A stretch of 64,000 nt of DNA from Bacillus sp. HSf4 (GCF_029537375.1 NZ_CP120679.1:742001-806000), one strand, 5' to 3'. Positions 17,356 to 25,428 are shown, counted from the stretch's first letter. Notes: generated by a model not told the origin, from the sequence alone. Numbers and translations are program-made.

Positions 17356-18196
17356 TCAAGGATTGGTGAAAGTAGCGGGAGCTCATGACGGCTTAAGCGC
17401 TAAATTAGCAGAGAAAAACGGATTTAATGCCATATGGGCAAGCGGTTTGGGAATCTCTGCTGTGCAAACTGTACCTGATGCCAGTATATTAACGATGACT
17501 GAATTTCTTGAAGCTGCCGTTATTATGAATGAATCATGCAATTTGCCGGTCATAGCAGACTGTGATTCTGGATACGGGAATATTCATAATGTCACCCGCA
17601 TGATCAAAAAATATGAAGCTGCCGGTATTGCCGGGGTTTGTATTGAAGATAAAGTATATCCGAAATTAAATTCATTTGACGATAGACAACAGCTTCTTGT
17701 CAGTACTGAAGAATTTTGCGAAAAAATTAGAGCCGCAAAGATGGCTCAGCAAAATGACGATTTTGTATTGATTGCGCGTGTCGAAGCTTTAATTGCTAAA
17801 TTGGGTCAAGAAGAAGCTTATACAAGAGCAAAAGCATATGTTCAAGCGGGAGCAGATGCGATTTTAATTCATTCAAAAGAACAATCGCCTGATGAGATTA
17901 TTGAATTTGTTAACAATTGGGATGTTGATGCACCGTTGGTTGTGGTTCCGACTAAATATCCGACGCTCTCAATGGAACAGTTGGAGGAATTGGGAGTGAA
18001 GGTTTCCATCTATGCCAATCAGGCTTTGCGTGCTTCTGTTAAGGCTATAAATGATACATTCGAAAGCATTATTAACAATAAATCTTCTTTGCAGGTTGAA
18101 GAAGACATAGTGAGTGTCAAGGAAATATTTGATATTCAAGACGTACCGGGGATGAAGCAGCTCGAGCGTTTGATCCATAAACAGCCGGCTACTTAA
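17312..18196 (+). CDS. pepM: Phosphoenolpyruvate mutase (PEP phosphomutase)
   Basis: 294 residues from the third of three consecutive ATGs (17312), seven bases after GGGGAG; the earlier ATGs are too close to it. It belongs to the isocitrate lyase/PEP mutase superfamily. The residues that mark true PEP mutases are present: 'GAHDGLSAKLAEKNGFNAIW' (23-42), ASGLGISA, the metal-binding DCDSGYGN (83-90) and, decisively, EDK-x5-NS (Glu112-Asp113-Lys114, Asn120-Ser121). PEP mutase converts phosphoenolpyruvate to phosphonopyruvate, forming the C-P bond that starts nearly all phosphonate biosynthesis. The reaction strongly favours PEP, so a pulling step is needed; the next gene is an aminotransferase and no decarboxylase is present. 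It overlaps ligase B by 44 bases. Confidence 0.93.
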   Translation: MRNRKSAILRNALNSQGLVKVAGAHDGLSAKLAEKNGFNAIWASGLGISAVQTVPDASILTMTEFLEAAVIMNESCNLPVIADCDSGYGNIHNVTRMIKKYEAAGIAGVCIEDKVYPKLNSFDDRQQLLVSTEEFCEKIRAAKMAQQNDDFVLIARVEALIAKLGQEEAYTRAKAYVQAGADAILIHSKEQSPDEIIEFVNNWDVDAPLVVVPTKYPTLSMEQLEELGVKVSIYANQALRASVKAINDTFESIINNKSSLQVEEDIVSVKEIFDIQDVPGMKQLERLIHKQPAT

Positions 18197-18252
18197 GGTT
18201 TTCTATTCTGACTTTTTAGCATGTCCATATATAAGAACTGGAGGTGTTCCGA

Positions 18253-19452
18253 TTGAATAAAAGATTATCTGACAGAGTCATGAATATCAAACCTTCGGCT
18301 ACAATGTCATTAAATGCCAAAACGAAAATGATGATAAAAGAAGGTAAAGATATGATTAATATGAGTGTAGGTGAACCGGATCTTCAGCCGCCATTAAAAG
18401 CTTCACATGCAGGAATCCAAGCGATAGTGAATGGCCAAACCGGATATACACCGGCAACAGGACTGATTGAATTAAGAGCATCCATTGCACAATACTTGTT
18501 GCATGAACGTGGAATTAAGTACAGTCCGAATCAAATTATTGCATCAGCCGGGGGAAAACAGCCGTTATATAATGTTTTTCAAGCAATTTGTGATCAAGGT
18601 GATGAAGTGGTTCTCCCATCCCCTTACTGGGTGTCTTATCCAGAGCAAATCAAACTGTCGGGAGCAGTGACTGTAATTGTAAGATGTGATGAAACGACTG
18701 ATTTTAAAATGACGCCGGAGAAGCTTGCAGCAGCGATTTCCCCTAAAACAAAAGCTGTCGTTATTACATCTCCTAATAATCCGACAGGGTCCGTTTATTC
18801 TGAAGACGAATTGAAAGAGATCGGAAATGTGTTAAAGGATTATAAGAACATTTTTATTATTTCTGATGAGATCTACGATCAGTTTGTGTACGAGGGCAAG
18901 CATGTCAGCTTGCCGTTCCTTTTTCCCGAATTACAAGACCGGACTATCTTAACGAATGGTTTTTCTAAAGTGTTTGCAATGACTGGATGGCGGCTTGGAT
19001 ATATCGCTGCCCCGGCGGATATAGCAGAAGCAATTGCCAGCTTTCAAAGCCATGCTACAGGTAGCCCGTCAACGATTTCTCAATATGCGGGCATAGCGGC
19101 TTTAAACGGTTTTGATCAGTCTCTGGTCGAAGAATACAAAAAGAGACGTGATCTGTTGGTCGAGGGTTTAAATCATATTCAGGGTATCCGCTGTGCCAAA
19201 CCAAATGGGGCCTTTTATGCATTTCCGAATGTTTCGCGATTTATCGGAACAACATATGAAGATCAAACAATCGTTGATGCGGAGACATTTTGCCATCTGC
19301 TGCTGGAAAAACAGCATGTTTCAGCTGTTCCCGGTACAGCATTTGGAGAGCGTAATAACATCCGCTTGAATTTTGCAATTCCAAAGGATCTTATTACAGA
19401 AGCGTTGAAAAGAATAAAGAACTTTACAACTCAGCTGGCCATTAAGGTATAA
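18253..19452 (+). CDS. Class I PLP aminotransferase, proposed phosphonopyruvate transaminase
   Basis: 399 residues from a TTG at 18253, six bases after TGGAGGTG; a GTG at 18244 lies within that site. It is an aspartate-aminotransferase-like fold type I enzyme: 'SVGEPDLQPP' (38-47), GYTPATG (64-70), SPNNPTG (173-179), SDEIYDQ (204-210), and Lys239 for PLP in GFSKVFAMTGWRLGY. The C-terminal 'NNIRLNFAI' holds the Arg that binds the alpha-carboxylate. By family it transfers an amino group to a 2-oxo acid. Directly after PEP mutase, the likely substrate is phosphonopyruvate, giving phosphonoalanine (3-phosphonoalanine, an aspartate analogue). A decarboxylase as in 2-aminoethylphosphonate routes is absent. 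A general aspartate or aromatic aminotransferase role cannot be excluded. Confidence 0.85.
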   Translation: MNKRLSDRVMNIKPSATMSLNAKTKMMIKEGKDMINMSVGEPDLQPPLKASHAGIQAIVNGQTGYTPATGLIELRASIAQYLLHERGIKYSPNQIIASAGGKQPLYNVFQAICDQGDEVVLPSPYWVSYPEQIKLSGAVTVIVRCDETTDFKMTPEKLAAAISPKTKAVVITSPNNPTGSVYSEDELKEIGNVLKDYKNIFIISDEIYDQFVYEGKHVSLPFLFPELQDRTILTNGFSKVFAMTGWRLGYIAAPADIAEAIASFQSHATGSPSTISQYAGIAALNGFDQSLVEEYKKRRDLLVEGLNHIQGIRCAKPNGAFYAFPNVSRFIGTTYEDQTIVDAETFCHLLLEKQHVSAVPGTAFGERNNIRLNFAIPKDLITEALKRIKNFTTQLAIKV

Positions 19453-19517
19453 CAGGCCGGCATCCAAAACACTCCTTCTAATCAGCACCTAATGTTCAGG
19501 CAGGTGGTTTTTTTAAA

Positions 19518-20745
19518 ATGAAACAATTCAGGATTCATTCGGTGGGCTGGAATATCATTTTGGGAACATTGTTTAGCAGAATGTCAGTTTCAATGAGCAT
19601 TCCTTTCCTTTCTATATTACCTTACACAAGTCAAAGGTGTATCTCCAGCTTTGACCGGCATCATTGTATCGGTAAGTTCTCTGGCTGGGATTGTAATGAG
19701 CTTTTACGGAGGCTATTTATCGGATCTTTTTGGCAGAAAAATTGTGATGATAACATCTGTATTTTGTTGGGCATTTGTTTTTGTGAGCTTTGTTTTTGCG
19801 GATAGTGTACTTGCATTTTTTGTCATCAATGTGCTTAACGGGCTGTGCCAATCAATCTTTGAACCGGCATCTAGAGCCTTGTTATCAGATATAAGCAAAG
19901 AAGAAAACCGTTTGAAGATGTTTAATTTGCGATATACTGCGATCAATATAGGCGTGGTTTTTGGACCGCTTATAGGCCTTCGTCTGGGAGCCGCCAAAAC
20001 GGCTCTCCCTTTTCTGATCGCAGGTCTTACATATTTTCTTTACGGTCTGTCCCTCATATTTTCATTTCGGAAATTTAACATAGGTGAGAATAACCGAAAA
20101 GAAGATAAAACGACGATTGCTACGGCTTTTCATGTGATAAGAAAAGACAAAGTGTTTCTTATCACATTATTTGGAGTGATTTTATCAATATCCGGATACG
20201 CACATTTTTCCACAACATTGCCCCAATATTTTGCCGCAAAAATGGAGGATGGGGTGACCGTATTTTCATGGCTTTTGGTTCTGAATGCAATTGTTGTTTT
20301 GCTCGTTCAATATCCGATTGTGAATACCATGAAAAAGTTTCCGCCGATTCATTCAATTATTCTGGGGAATATATTGATTAGTTTCAGTTTATTATTCTTT
20401 TCATTTTCAGTTAATCCAGTCATATGGGGTATTATCGTTATATTTTTCACAATAGGGGAAGTTTTGATTTTTTCAATGGTTGATATGTTGGTGGATGAAA
20501 TTGCAAAACCAGGTTTAAAAGGAACATATTTTGGGGCAACAGGCTTTAACCGTTTAGGAAATGTGATTGGCCCATGGCTGGGCGGTTTTCTTCTTTCCTA
20601 TTTTGGGGTGAACGGGTCTATTTATATATTCTTCATCTTGTTTGTAACGACAGCCTCGGGAATTCCAGCTTTATTTTTGGCCAAAAAGCATCTTGATCAG
20701 AGCAGACGTTCAAATGCCGATGTTACAGAATCACATAGAATGTAA
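19518..20745 (+). pseudogene. MFS exporter of the cluster, frameshifted near residue 33
   Basis: A major facilitator protein split over two frames. The first frame starts at the ATG 19518 after AGGCAGGTGG and encodes the first helix up to 'SIPFLSI'. The second frame continues the family sequence with 'YLTQVKGVSPALTGIIVS' from 19615-19668 and runs to 20745. The shift lies at TATATTACC (about 19612-19621): removing one T gives a continuous frame of 408 residues, and the total length (1228 bases) is exactly one base more than a multiple of three. The second part has the MFS loop motif GYLSDLFGRK and about eleven further helices. A TTG at 19651 could start a product lacking helix 1. It would export the phosphonate product. 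Either a real inactivating insertion or a sequence error. Confidence 0.85.
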
Positions 20746-20750
20746 AATGA

Positions 20751-20782
20751 AGTCTTTAAACATTGGTTTAAAGGCTTTTTTT
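20751..20782 (+). terminator. Terminator after the phosphonate cluster
   Basis: AGTCTTTAAAC (20751-20761) pairs with GTTTAAAGGCT (20766-20776, with a G-T type mismatch), followed by seven T. Confidence 0.8.
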
Positions 20783-20998
20783 CTTGGAACACCAAGAAAG
20801 TGGAAAATGAAATTGATTCTTCGTGAGACAGGAAGGATATTTTCACTGACGGCAAAGAGGTTACCATTTATCTTATTCGGATAAGACTCTGTTAATTTTA
20901 AAAGAATAGCTTTAAACCGTTTGGTAAACAGTCTAAAGCGCTTTTGGTCTGTTCTGGCTTTTTTTATGATAACAAGTACATCGGTAAGAATATGGAAA
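20783..20998. other. Non-coding stretch between the cluster terminator and the pbuG control region
   Basis: No convincing gene. A second, weaker hairpin with GCTTTA (about 20909) and TAAAGC (about 20933), a nested GTTT/AAAC stem and a TTTT run follows. It may be an older terminator left over from the junction. Confidence 0.35.
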
Positions 20999-21042
20999 AA
21001 TAGCGAACGAAGAGAATATTATTTGTATTAATGTTCGTTTTT
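20999..21042 (+). promoter_or_regulatory. PurBox pair (PurR operator) of pbuG
   Basis: AATAGCGAACGAA (20999-21011) and inverted AATGTTCGTTTTT (21030-21042) fit the PurBox consensus around the CGAAC/GTTCG core, with an 18-base gap. The same gap, and nearly the same distance to the -35 element, is seen upstream of purE. In B. subtilis pbuG belongs to the PurR regulon. Confidence 0.65.
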
Positions 21043-21046
21043 TGTA

Positions 21047-21075
21047 TTGTGTTCCGCGTTAGGTATTGTTACAAT
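21047..21075 (+). promoter_or_regulatory. Promoter of pbuG
   Basis: TTGTGT (21047-21052), 17-base spacer, TACAAT (21070-21075), five bases downstream of the second PurBox. Confidence 0.55.
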
Positions 21076-21097
21076 AGTATAGTAATTCAAAAAAGAC

Positions 21098-21253
21098 TTG
21101 TCGTATAATCATGGGGATATGGCCCATAAGTTTCTACCAAGCTACCGTAAATAGCTTGACTACGCTTGTATACACTATTTTGTTCGTGAAAAATACATTT
21201 TTTCAGTATGAAATATGCCGTAGTCAAGCGTCCCGCCAATTGGGGCGTTTTTT
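21098..21253 (+). ncRNA. Guanine riboswitch upstream of pbuG (aptamer 21098-21168 plus terminator)
   Basis: The aptamer has the conserved purine-riboswitch core: TATAATC, GGATATGGCCCATAAGTTTC, ACCGTAAAT and GACTACG. The C in 'GACTA' (position 74 of the xpt aptamer) marks guanine/hypoxanthine specificity. Downstream, CGTCCC (21229-21234) pairs with GGGGCG (21242-21247) before a T run: the terminator. CGTAGTCAAGC (21220-21230) is the exact complement of the aptamer 3' side GCTTGACTACG (about 21153-21163), giving the antiterminator. Guanine binding should therefore stop transcription into pbuG. Confidence 0.96.
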
Positions 21254-21315
21254 GTTTAAATACAAAGCTTTATGAAACAATAAAAACGACAGAAAATCGA
21301 GAGGAGTATACCATT

Positions 21316-22638
21316 TTGAAGCGTTACTTTCAGTTTGAAGAATTGGGTACGAACTATCGGAGAGAAATGATTGGCGGACTCACCACATTTTTGTCCATGG
21401 CATATATTTTGATCGTCAATCCGCTCACACTTTCGCTGGCATCTGTGCAAGACTTTCCCGATGCTTTGCGAATGGATCAAAGCGCCGTTTTCACGGCTAC
21501 GGCTGTTGCGGCGGCCATCGGCTGTTTTGTGATGGGGATATTAGCCAAATATCCGATTGCGCTTGCGCCGGGAATGGGGCTTAACGCGTTCTTTGCTTTT
21601 TCTGTTATTTTAACGATGCAGATTCCATGGCAGACGGCGCTGGCCGGTGTTATGGTTTCCGGTCTTATTTTCATCGTTCTTTCCCTGTCAGGGCTGAGGG
21701 AAAAAATCATCAACTCGATTCCGTATGAGCTGAAAATGGCCGTCGGGGCGGGAATCGGGCTGTTTATCGCTTTCGTTGGTCTGCAAGGTTCAAAAATTAT
21801 CGTTGCCAATCCCGATACAGTGGTAGCTCTTGGAAATATTCATTCAGGCCCTGTTCTGCTGACTGTATTTGGCTTGGTCATTACCGTCATTTTAATGGTC
21901 CTCCGCGTCAATGGCGGGATTTTCTTCGGAATGCTGATCACAGCCGTTGTCGGCATGATGTTTGGCCTGATTGACGTGCCTGAGAAAATCGTTGGCGCTG
22001 TTCCGAGTCTTGCGCCGACATTTGGACAGGCTTTTATGCATCTTCCTGACGTTTTTTCGATCCAGATGCTCGTTGTTATTTTAACGTTTTTATTCGTCGA
22101 CTTTTTTGATACTGCCGGTACATTGGTTGGTGTTGCCTCACAGGCCGGTTTGATGAAAGACAACAAGCTGCCGCGTGCAGGCCGGGCATTGCTTGCCGAT
22201 TCGACTGCGACCGTTGCCGGAGCAATCCTCGGAACGTCGACAACGACGTCATATATCGAATCTAGCGCCGGGGTTGCTGCCGGGGCAAGATCCGGTTTCG
22301 CAGCGGTTGTCACGGGTGTGCTGTTTTTATTGTCGCTGTTCTTTTCACCGGTTCTCAGCGTCATCACTTCGAATGTGACAGCGCCCGCTTTAATCATCGT
22401 CGGTGTGCTGATGGTGGCGAATCTCAATAAAATTGAATGGAGCAGATTTGAAATTGCTGTTCCCGCCTTTTTAACGATGATCGCGATGCCGCTGACTTAC
22501 AGCATCGCCACAGGGATCGCCATCGGATTTATTTTCTATCCGATCACGATGATCATGAAAGGCAAAGCGAAAGACATCCATCCGATTATGTACGGACTGT
22601 TTGTCGTGTTCATCTGTTACTTTATTTTCCTGAAATAA
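21316..22638 (+). CDS. pbuG: Guanine/hypoxanthine permease
   Basis: 440 residues from a TTG at 21316, nine bases after GAGGAG; this gives the length of B. subtilis PbuG. The longer frame from 21208 would run through the riboswitch terminator. It is a nucleobase-cation symporter of the AzgA/NCS2-like family with about 12-14 membrane segments; 'APGMGLNAFFAFSV' and 'FLFVDFFDTAGTLVGVA' are the substrate-site helices of this family. It imports guanine and hypoxanthine for salvage. It is controlled by PurR and by a guanine riboswitch, as seen directly upstream, so it shares its signals with the purine operon 3 kb downstream. Confidence 0.97.
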   Translation: MKRYFQFEELGTNYRREMIGGLTTFLSMAYILIVNPLTLSLASVQDFPDALRMDQSAVFTATAVAAAIGCFVMGILAKYPIALAPGMGLNAFFAFSVILTMQIPWQTALAGVMVSGLIFIVLSLSGLREKIINSIPYELKMAVGAGIGLFIAFVGLQGSKIIVANPDTVVALGNIHSGPVLLTVFGLVITVILMVLRVNGGIFFGMLITAVVGMMFGLIDVPEKIVGAVPSLAPTFGQAFMHLPDVFSIQMLVVILTFLFVDFFDTAGTLVGVASQAGLMKDNKLPRAGRALLADSTATVAGAILGTSTTTSYIESSAGVAAGARSGFAAVVTGVLFLLSLFFSPVLSVITSNVTAPALIIVGVLMVANLNKIEWSRFEIAVPAFLTMIAMPLTYSIATGIAIGFIFYPITMIMKGKAKDIHPIMYGLFVVFICYFIFLK

Positions 22639-22652
22639 AAAGGAAGCGGAAT

Positions 22653-22680
22653 AGCCCTCGTTTACACGGGGGCTTTTTTT
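22653..22680 (+). terminator. Terminator after pbuG
   Basis: AGCCCTCGT pairs with ACGGGGGCT (one G-T pair), loop TTAC, then seven T. Confidence 0.9.
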
Positions 22681-22769
22681 ATGTGGAAAAAAATGAAAAG
22701 TGGAACCTTTGATTCTTGTTTTTCGTCATATATAAAGGCGGCAGCACTTATGATAAGAATGGGTTTGGC

Positions 22770-22798
22770 TTGACTGTTTTAAACAGCTTATGTAATTT
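22770..22798 (+). promoter_or_regulatory. Possible promoter of yebC
   Basis: TTGACT (22770-22775), 17-base spacer, TAATTT (22793-22798). The -35 is good, the -10 weak. Confidence 0.35.
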
Positions 22799-22851
22799 AT
22801 ATAAGTGCTTTTCATTGATGTAAAGCTTTTGAATAGATAGGAGTTGCTTAT

Positions 22852-23607
22852 ATGATTGAAGAACAGCATAAAAGAAATGAAGAAGATATAGAACAAGAAC
22901 CCGCATCACGGATGTCGAGAAATGCGCGGAAGACGAGGAAAAGCAAGGAGCCAAATCCATCGGCGTCAAAAGCCAAAAGGATTCTCCAAAGCGTCATTGC
23001 TGCTTTGTTCCGCTATTTCAGCTTTGTGCTTGATGTCTTGAAATCTCCTGTACGTGCAGCAGATGAGCATGACCGGACTTATTTTAAATATTCCGTTATT
23101 TCGATGATGCTTTTGGCTGTCTTCTTTTCCCTCGGAAACTTTTATCAGCTTCTGGCGGGCAGGGGCAGGGTTCTCGGCTTCGGTGTGAATGTGCCGTTTT
23201 TTGAAGTGTTTTTTGTTGTTTTCCTATACTGCATGATCTTCATGTTCTGGGTGGTCGCGGCCATCTGGGCTGCAGCAAGGTTTATGATGAGGGTTAACAT
23301 CTCTTTTTATGAAACGGCGGCGAAATTCGGTTCTCTTTTAGTACCGTTTATCATACCCGCGGCTTTCTGGATGATTTTTGCGATCATCAATTTTACAACG
23401 ATGACGGTGATTTTGTCGATTTTGATGTTTTTGGGGCTGACATTCGGCGCATTTGTGCTGATTCAATCGGTTTATGAAAAAAGCGATAAAAAGCGGGCGG
23501 ATTTGATGTACTGCGTCTTCGCGGTTTTGCTGATTGAATTGGTATTTGTCGGCGCAACATGGAAATTCATGGCCGGCTATTTGCTGTCATCGCTTATTCC
23601 GGTTTAA
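22852..23607 (+). CDS. yebC: YebC-like integral membrane protein of unknown function
   Basis: 251 residues; start after TAGGAG. The first about 45 residues are very polar (Glu/Arg/Lys-rich, 'RMSRNARKTRKSKEP'), followed by five to six membrane helices between about residues 45 and 250. This matches the position and plan of B. subtilis YebC, an inner-membrane protein without known function. It is not the E. coli YebC transcription factor of the same name. It stands alone between terminators. Confidence 0.8.
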   Translation: MIEEQHKRNEEDIEQEPASRMSRNARKTRKSKEPNPSASKAKRILQSVIAALFRYFSFVLDVLKSPVRAADEHDRTYFKYSVISMMLLAVFFSLGNFYQLLAGRGRVLGFGVNVPFFEVFFVVFLYCMIFMFWVVAAIWAAARFMMRVNISFYETAAKFGSLLVPFIIPAAFWMIFAIINFTTMTVILSILMFLGLTFGAFVLIQSVYEKSDKKRADLMYCVFAVLLIELVFVGATWKFMAGYLLSSLIPV

Positions 23608-23614
23608 TCGACTA

Positions 23615-23646
23615 AAGCTGGTTCCTATGGAACCGGCTTTTTTTTA
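23615..23646 (+). terminator. Terminator after yebC
   Basis: AAGCTGGTTCC pairs with GGAACCGGCTT (one G-T pair), loop TAT, followed by eight T. Confidence 0.9.
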
Positions 23647-23809
23647 TGGTGATCACAGTTCACTGAACCCATATGACCGGGCGATTGCGTGCGCCTTTTT
23701 ATCGGCGGAAAAGATTTGAATCGGCTTGATTAAGGGTAAACTGAATCGTATGCGGGCCGGCTTTTGCGATTGTCGAAAAATTTTGTGGTGAAGCAGGGCC
23801 ATTACAGGA

Positions 23810-23838
23810 TTGTATACGCTGAATTTCTCTAGTAGAAT
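23810..23838 (+). promoter_or_regulatory. Sigma-A promoter of yebE-yebG
   Basis: TTGTAT (23810-23815), 17-base spacer, TAGAAT (23833-23838), about 34 bases before the yebE start. Confidence 0.6.
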
Positions 23839-23871
23839 ATGATTGCTTTCGATCTAAAGGAGGGATTGCAA

Positions 23872-24426
23872 ATGCTTCACACGGCATTTATACACGCTGT
23901 GAGTATGGTTGGCATTATTCTGGTTATCAATATTATATATGTAACATTTTTAACCCTTCGAATGATACTGACACTAAAAGGTCAGCGGTATCTGGCCGCT
24001 TTTATCGGGACAATTGAAATGCTGGTTTATGTCGTCGGGCTTGGACTGGTTTTAGATAATCTAAATCAAATCCAAAACGTGATCGCTTATGCAGTCGGAT
24101 TCGGGATAGGCATCATCGTCGGCACAAAAATTGAAGAAAAGCTCGCATTGGGCTATATTACAGTCAATGCGATTACGAAAGAGCTCGATCTTGATCTTCC
24201 GAAACAGCTTCGGGAAAAAGGCTACGGCGTCACCCACTGGGTCGTCGGCGGACTTGAAGGAGACAGAACGGCGATGCAAATTTTGACGCCGAGAAAGTAT
24301 GAGCTGCAATTGTACGAAACCATCAAATCAATCGACTCGAAGGCGTTTATCATTTCCTATGAACCGAAAACGATACACGGCGGCTTCTGGGTCAAAGCCG
24401 TAAAGAAAAGGAGAATTAAAGAGTGA
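23872..24426 (+). CDS. yebE: UPF0316/DUF2179-type membrane protein
   Basis: 184 residues from the ATG at 23872 after AAAGGAGGG, the same length as B. subtilis YebE. Three membrane helices fill about the first 85 residues. The C-terminal soluble part has the DUF2179 motif '[20 protein letters not shown]' and ends '[17 protein letters not shown]'. The DUF2179 fold is a PII/ACT-like ligand domain and may bind a nucleotide such as c-di-AMP; this is family-level inference. It overlaps the next small gene (TGATG). Confidence 0.9.
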   Translation: MLHTAFIHAVSMVGIILVINIIYVTFLTLRMILTLKGQRYLAAFIGTIEMLVYVVGLGLVLDNLNQIQNVIAYAVGFGIGIIVGTKIEEKLALGYITVNAITKELDLDLPKQLREKGYGVTHWVVGGLEGDRTAMQILTPRKYELQLYETIKSIDSKAFIISYEPKTIHGGFWVKAVKKRRIKE

Positions 24427-24623
24427 TGACAAAGCCGAAGAAAAAACGCTTTGAAGTGGCGGAAGGGGAAACGATCGACACCGTGTTGAACCGGATGCAG
24501 CAAGAAGGCTACACACCGGTTCGCCGGATGGAGGAACCGGTATTCAAAGAAAAGAAAGAAAATGGAACGATTCAGGCCGTTCCGTGCGGAAGAAAAATTA
24601 TATTTGAAGGGAAATTACTCTAA
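24426..24623 (+). CDS. yebG: NETI-motif small protein
   Basis: 65 residues, very basic and acidic in alternation, starting [18 protein letters not shown]. The 'ExETI' element corresponds to the NETI motif for which this family is named. It follows yebE with a one-to-three-base overlap. The start is either the ATG at 24426 or the GTG at 24423, which is better spaced from AAAGGAG. Function unknown; its constant pairing with yebE suggests a shared role. Its stop codon lies within the PurBox region of the purine operon. Confidence 0.85.
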   Translation: MTKPKKKRFEVAEGETIDTVLNRMQQEGYTPVRRMEEPVFKEKKENGTIQAVPCGRKIIFEGKLL

Positions 24624-24665
24624 ACCCGAACATTAAAACAACAAAATATACTATCGTTCGATAAT
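24622..24665 (+). promoter_or_regulatory. PurBox pair (PurR operator) of the purine operon
   Basis: AAACCCGAACATT (24622-24634) and inverted ATCGTTCGATAAT (24653-24665) match the PurBox consensus, with an 18-base gap. PurR binds these to repress when PRPP is low. Confidence 0.88.
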
Positions 24666-24669
24666 GTCG

Positions 24670-24698
24670 TTGACATTATAACAGTCCGTTGTTAAGAT
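24670..24698 (+). promoter_or_regulatory. Promoter of the purine operon
   Basis: A perfect TTGACA (24670-24675), 17-base spacer, TAAGAT (24693-24698), four bases after the second PurBox. The leader is about 235 bases. Confidence 0.85.
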
Positions 24699-24714
24699 AA
24701 ACATGACATGAAAA

Positions 24715-24903
24715 CACGAACCTCATATAATCTTGGGAATATGGCCCATAAGTCTCTACCCGATGACCGTAAATCATCGGACTATGCAGGAAAGTGGACA
24801 ATAAACTGACATGGAAAACGCGGAGAAGCGGACTAACTGACGATACACGCGCCATGCCCGGTTTGTGTTGCTTCCTACAAATGCAATACATGCCGGGCTT
24901 TTT
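24715..24903 (+). ncRNA. Guanine riboswitch upstream of purE (aptamer about 24719-24792 plus terminator)
   Basis: The aptamer core reads CTCATATAATC, GGAATATGGCCCATAAG, TCTACC, ACCGTAAAT and GGACTATGCAGG. The C in 'GACTA' indicates guanine rather than adenine. The terminator is GCCCGG (24856-24861) with CCGGGC (24893-24898), an inner GTGTTGC/GCAATAC stem (24865-24871 with 24883-24889), and TTTTTG after it. The 189-base element precedes purE by about 36 bases. Confidence 0.96.
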
Positions 24904-24939
24904 GTTTGCAAAAAAGACAGCTAAAGGTGGGACAATAAT

Positions 24940-25428
24940 ATGGAGCCTCTTGTTGGCGTTATTATGGGAAGCACATCCGACTGGGAAACGATGAAGCATG
25001 CTTGCGGCATACTCGAGGAACTTGGGATTCCGTTTGAAAAAAAGGTCGTGTCCGCGCACCGGACGCCTGATTTAATGTTTGAATATGCCGAACGAGCGCG
25101 GGAGAGAGGCTTGAAAGTGATCATCGCCGGAGCGGGGGGCGCCGCTCACCTCCCGGGAATGGTCGCAGCCAAAACGACGCTGCCTGTTATCGGCGTCCCT
25201 GTCCAGTCAAAGGCCCTGAACGGCATGGATTCGCTTTTATCGATTGTGCAAATGCCCGGAGGCGTTCCGGTGGCAACCGTTGCGATCGGAAAAGCCGGAT
25301 CGGTCAACGCCGGTCTGCTTGCGGCACAGATGATCTCCGCTTTTGATGAGAAAATAGCTCGCGTTTTGGATGAGCGAAGAGAACACACTCGACAAACCGT
25401 TTTGGAAAGCAGTGATCAGCTTGTATAA
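24940..25428 (+). CDS. purE: N5-carboxyaminoimidazole ribonucleotide mutase
   Basis: 162 residues, full family length. It converts N5-CAIR, made by PurK, to CAIR in purine synthesis. '[17 protein letters not shown]' (about 4-20) and '[12 protein letters not shown]' hold the substrate-binding residues of class I PurE, with the catalytic His in GGAAH. AAAGGTGG precedes the ATG. First gene of the twelve-gene purine operon; its end overlaps the start of purK by eight bases. Confidence 0.98.
   Translation: MEPLVGVIMGSTSDWETMKHACGILEELGIPFEKKVVSAHRTPDLMFEYAERARERGLKVIIAGAGGAAHLPGMVAAKTTLPVIGVPVQSKALNGMDSLLSIVQMPGGVPVATVAIGKAGSVNAGLLAAQMISAFDEKIARVLDERREHTRQTVLESSDQLV

Noticed and set aside
17312..18196. 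Isocitrate or methylisocitrate lyase
   Set aside because: The gating loop has EDK-x5-NS, not the Cys-containing lyase loop, and the neighbours are ligases and an aminotransferase, not a methylcitrate pathway.
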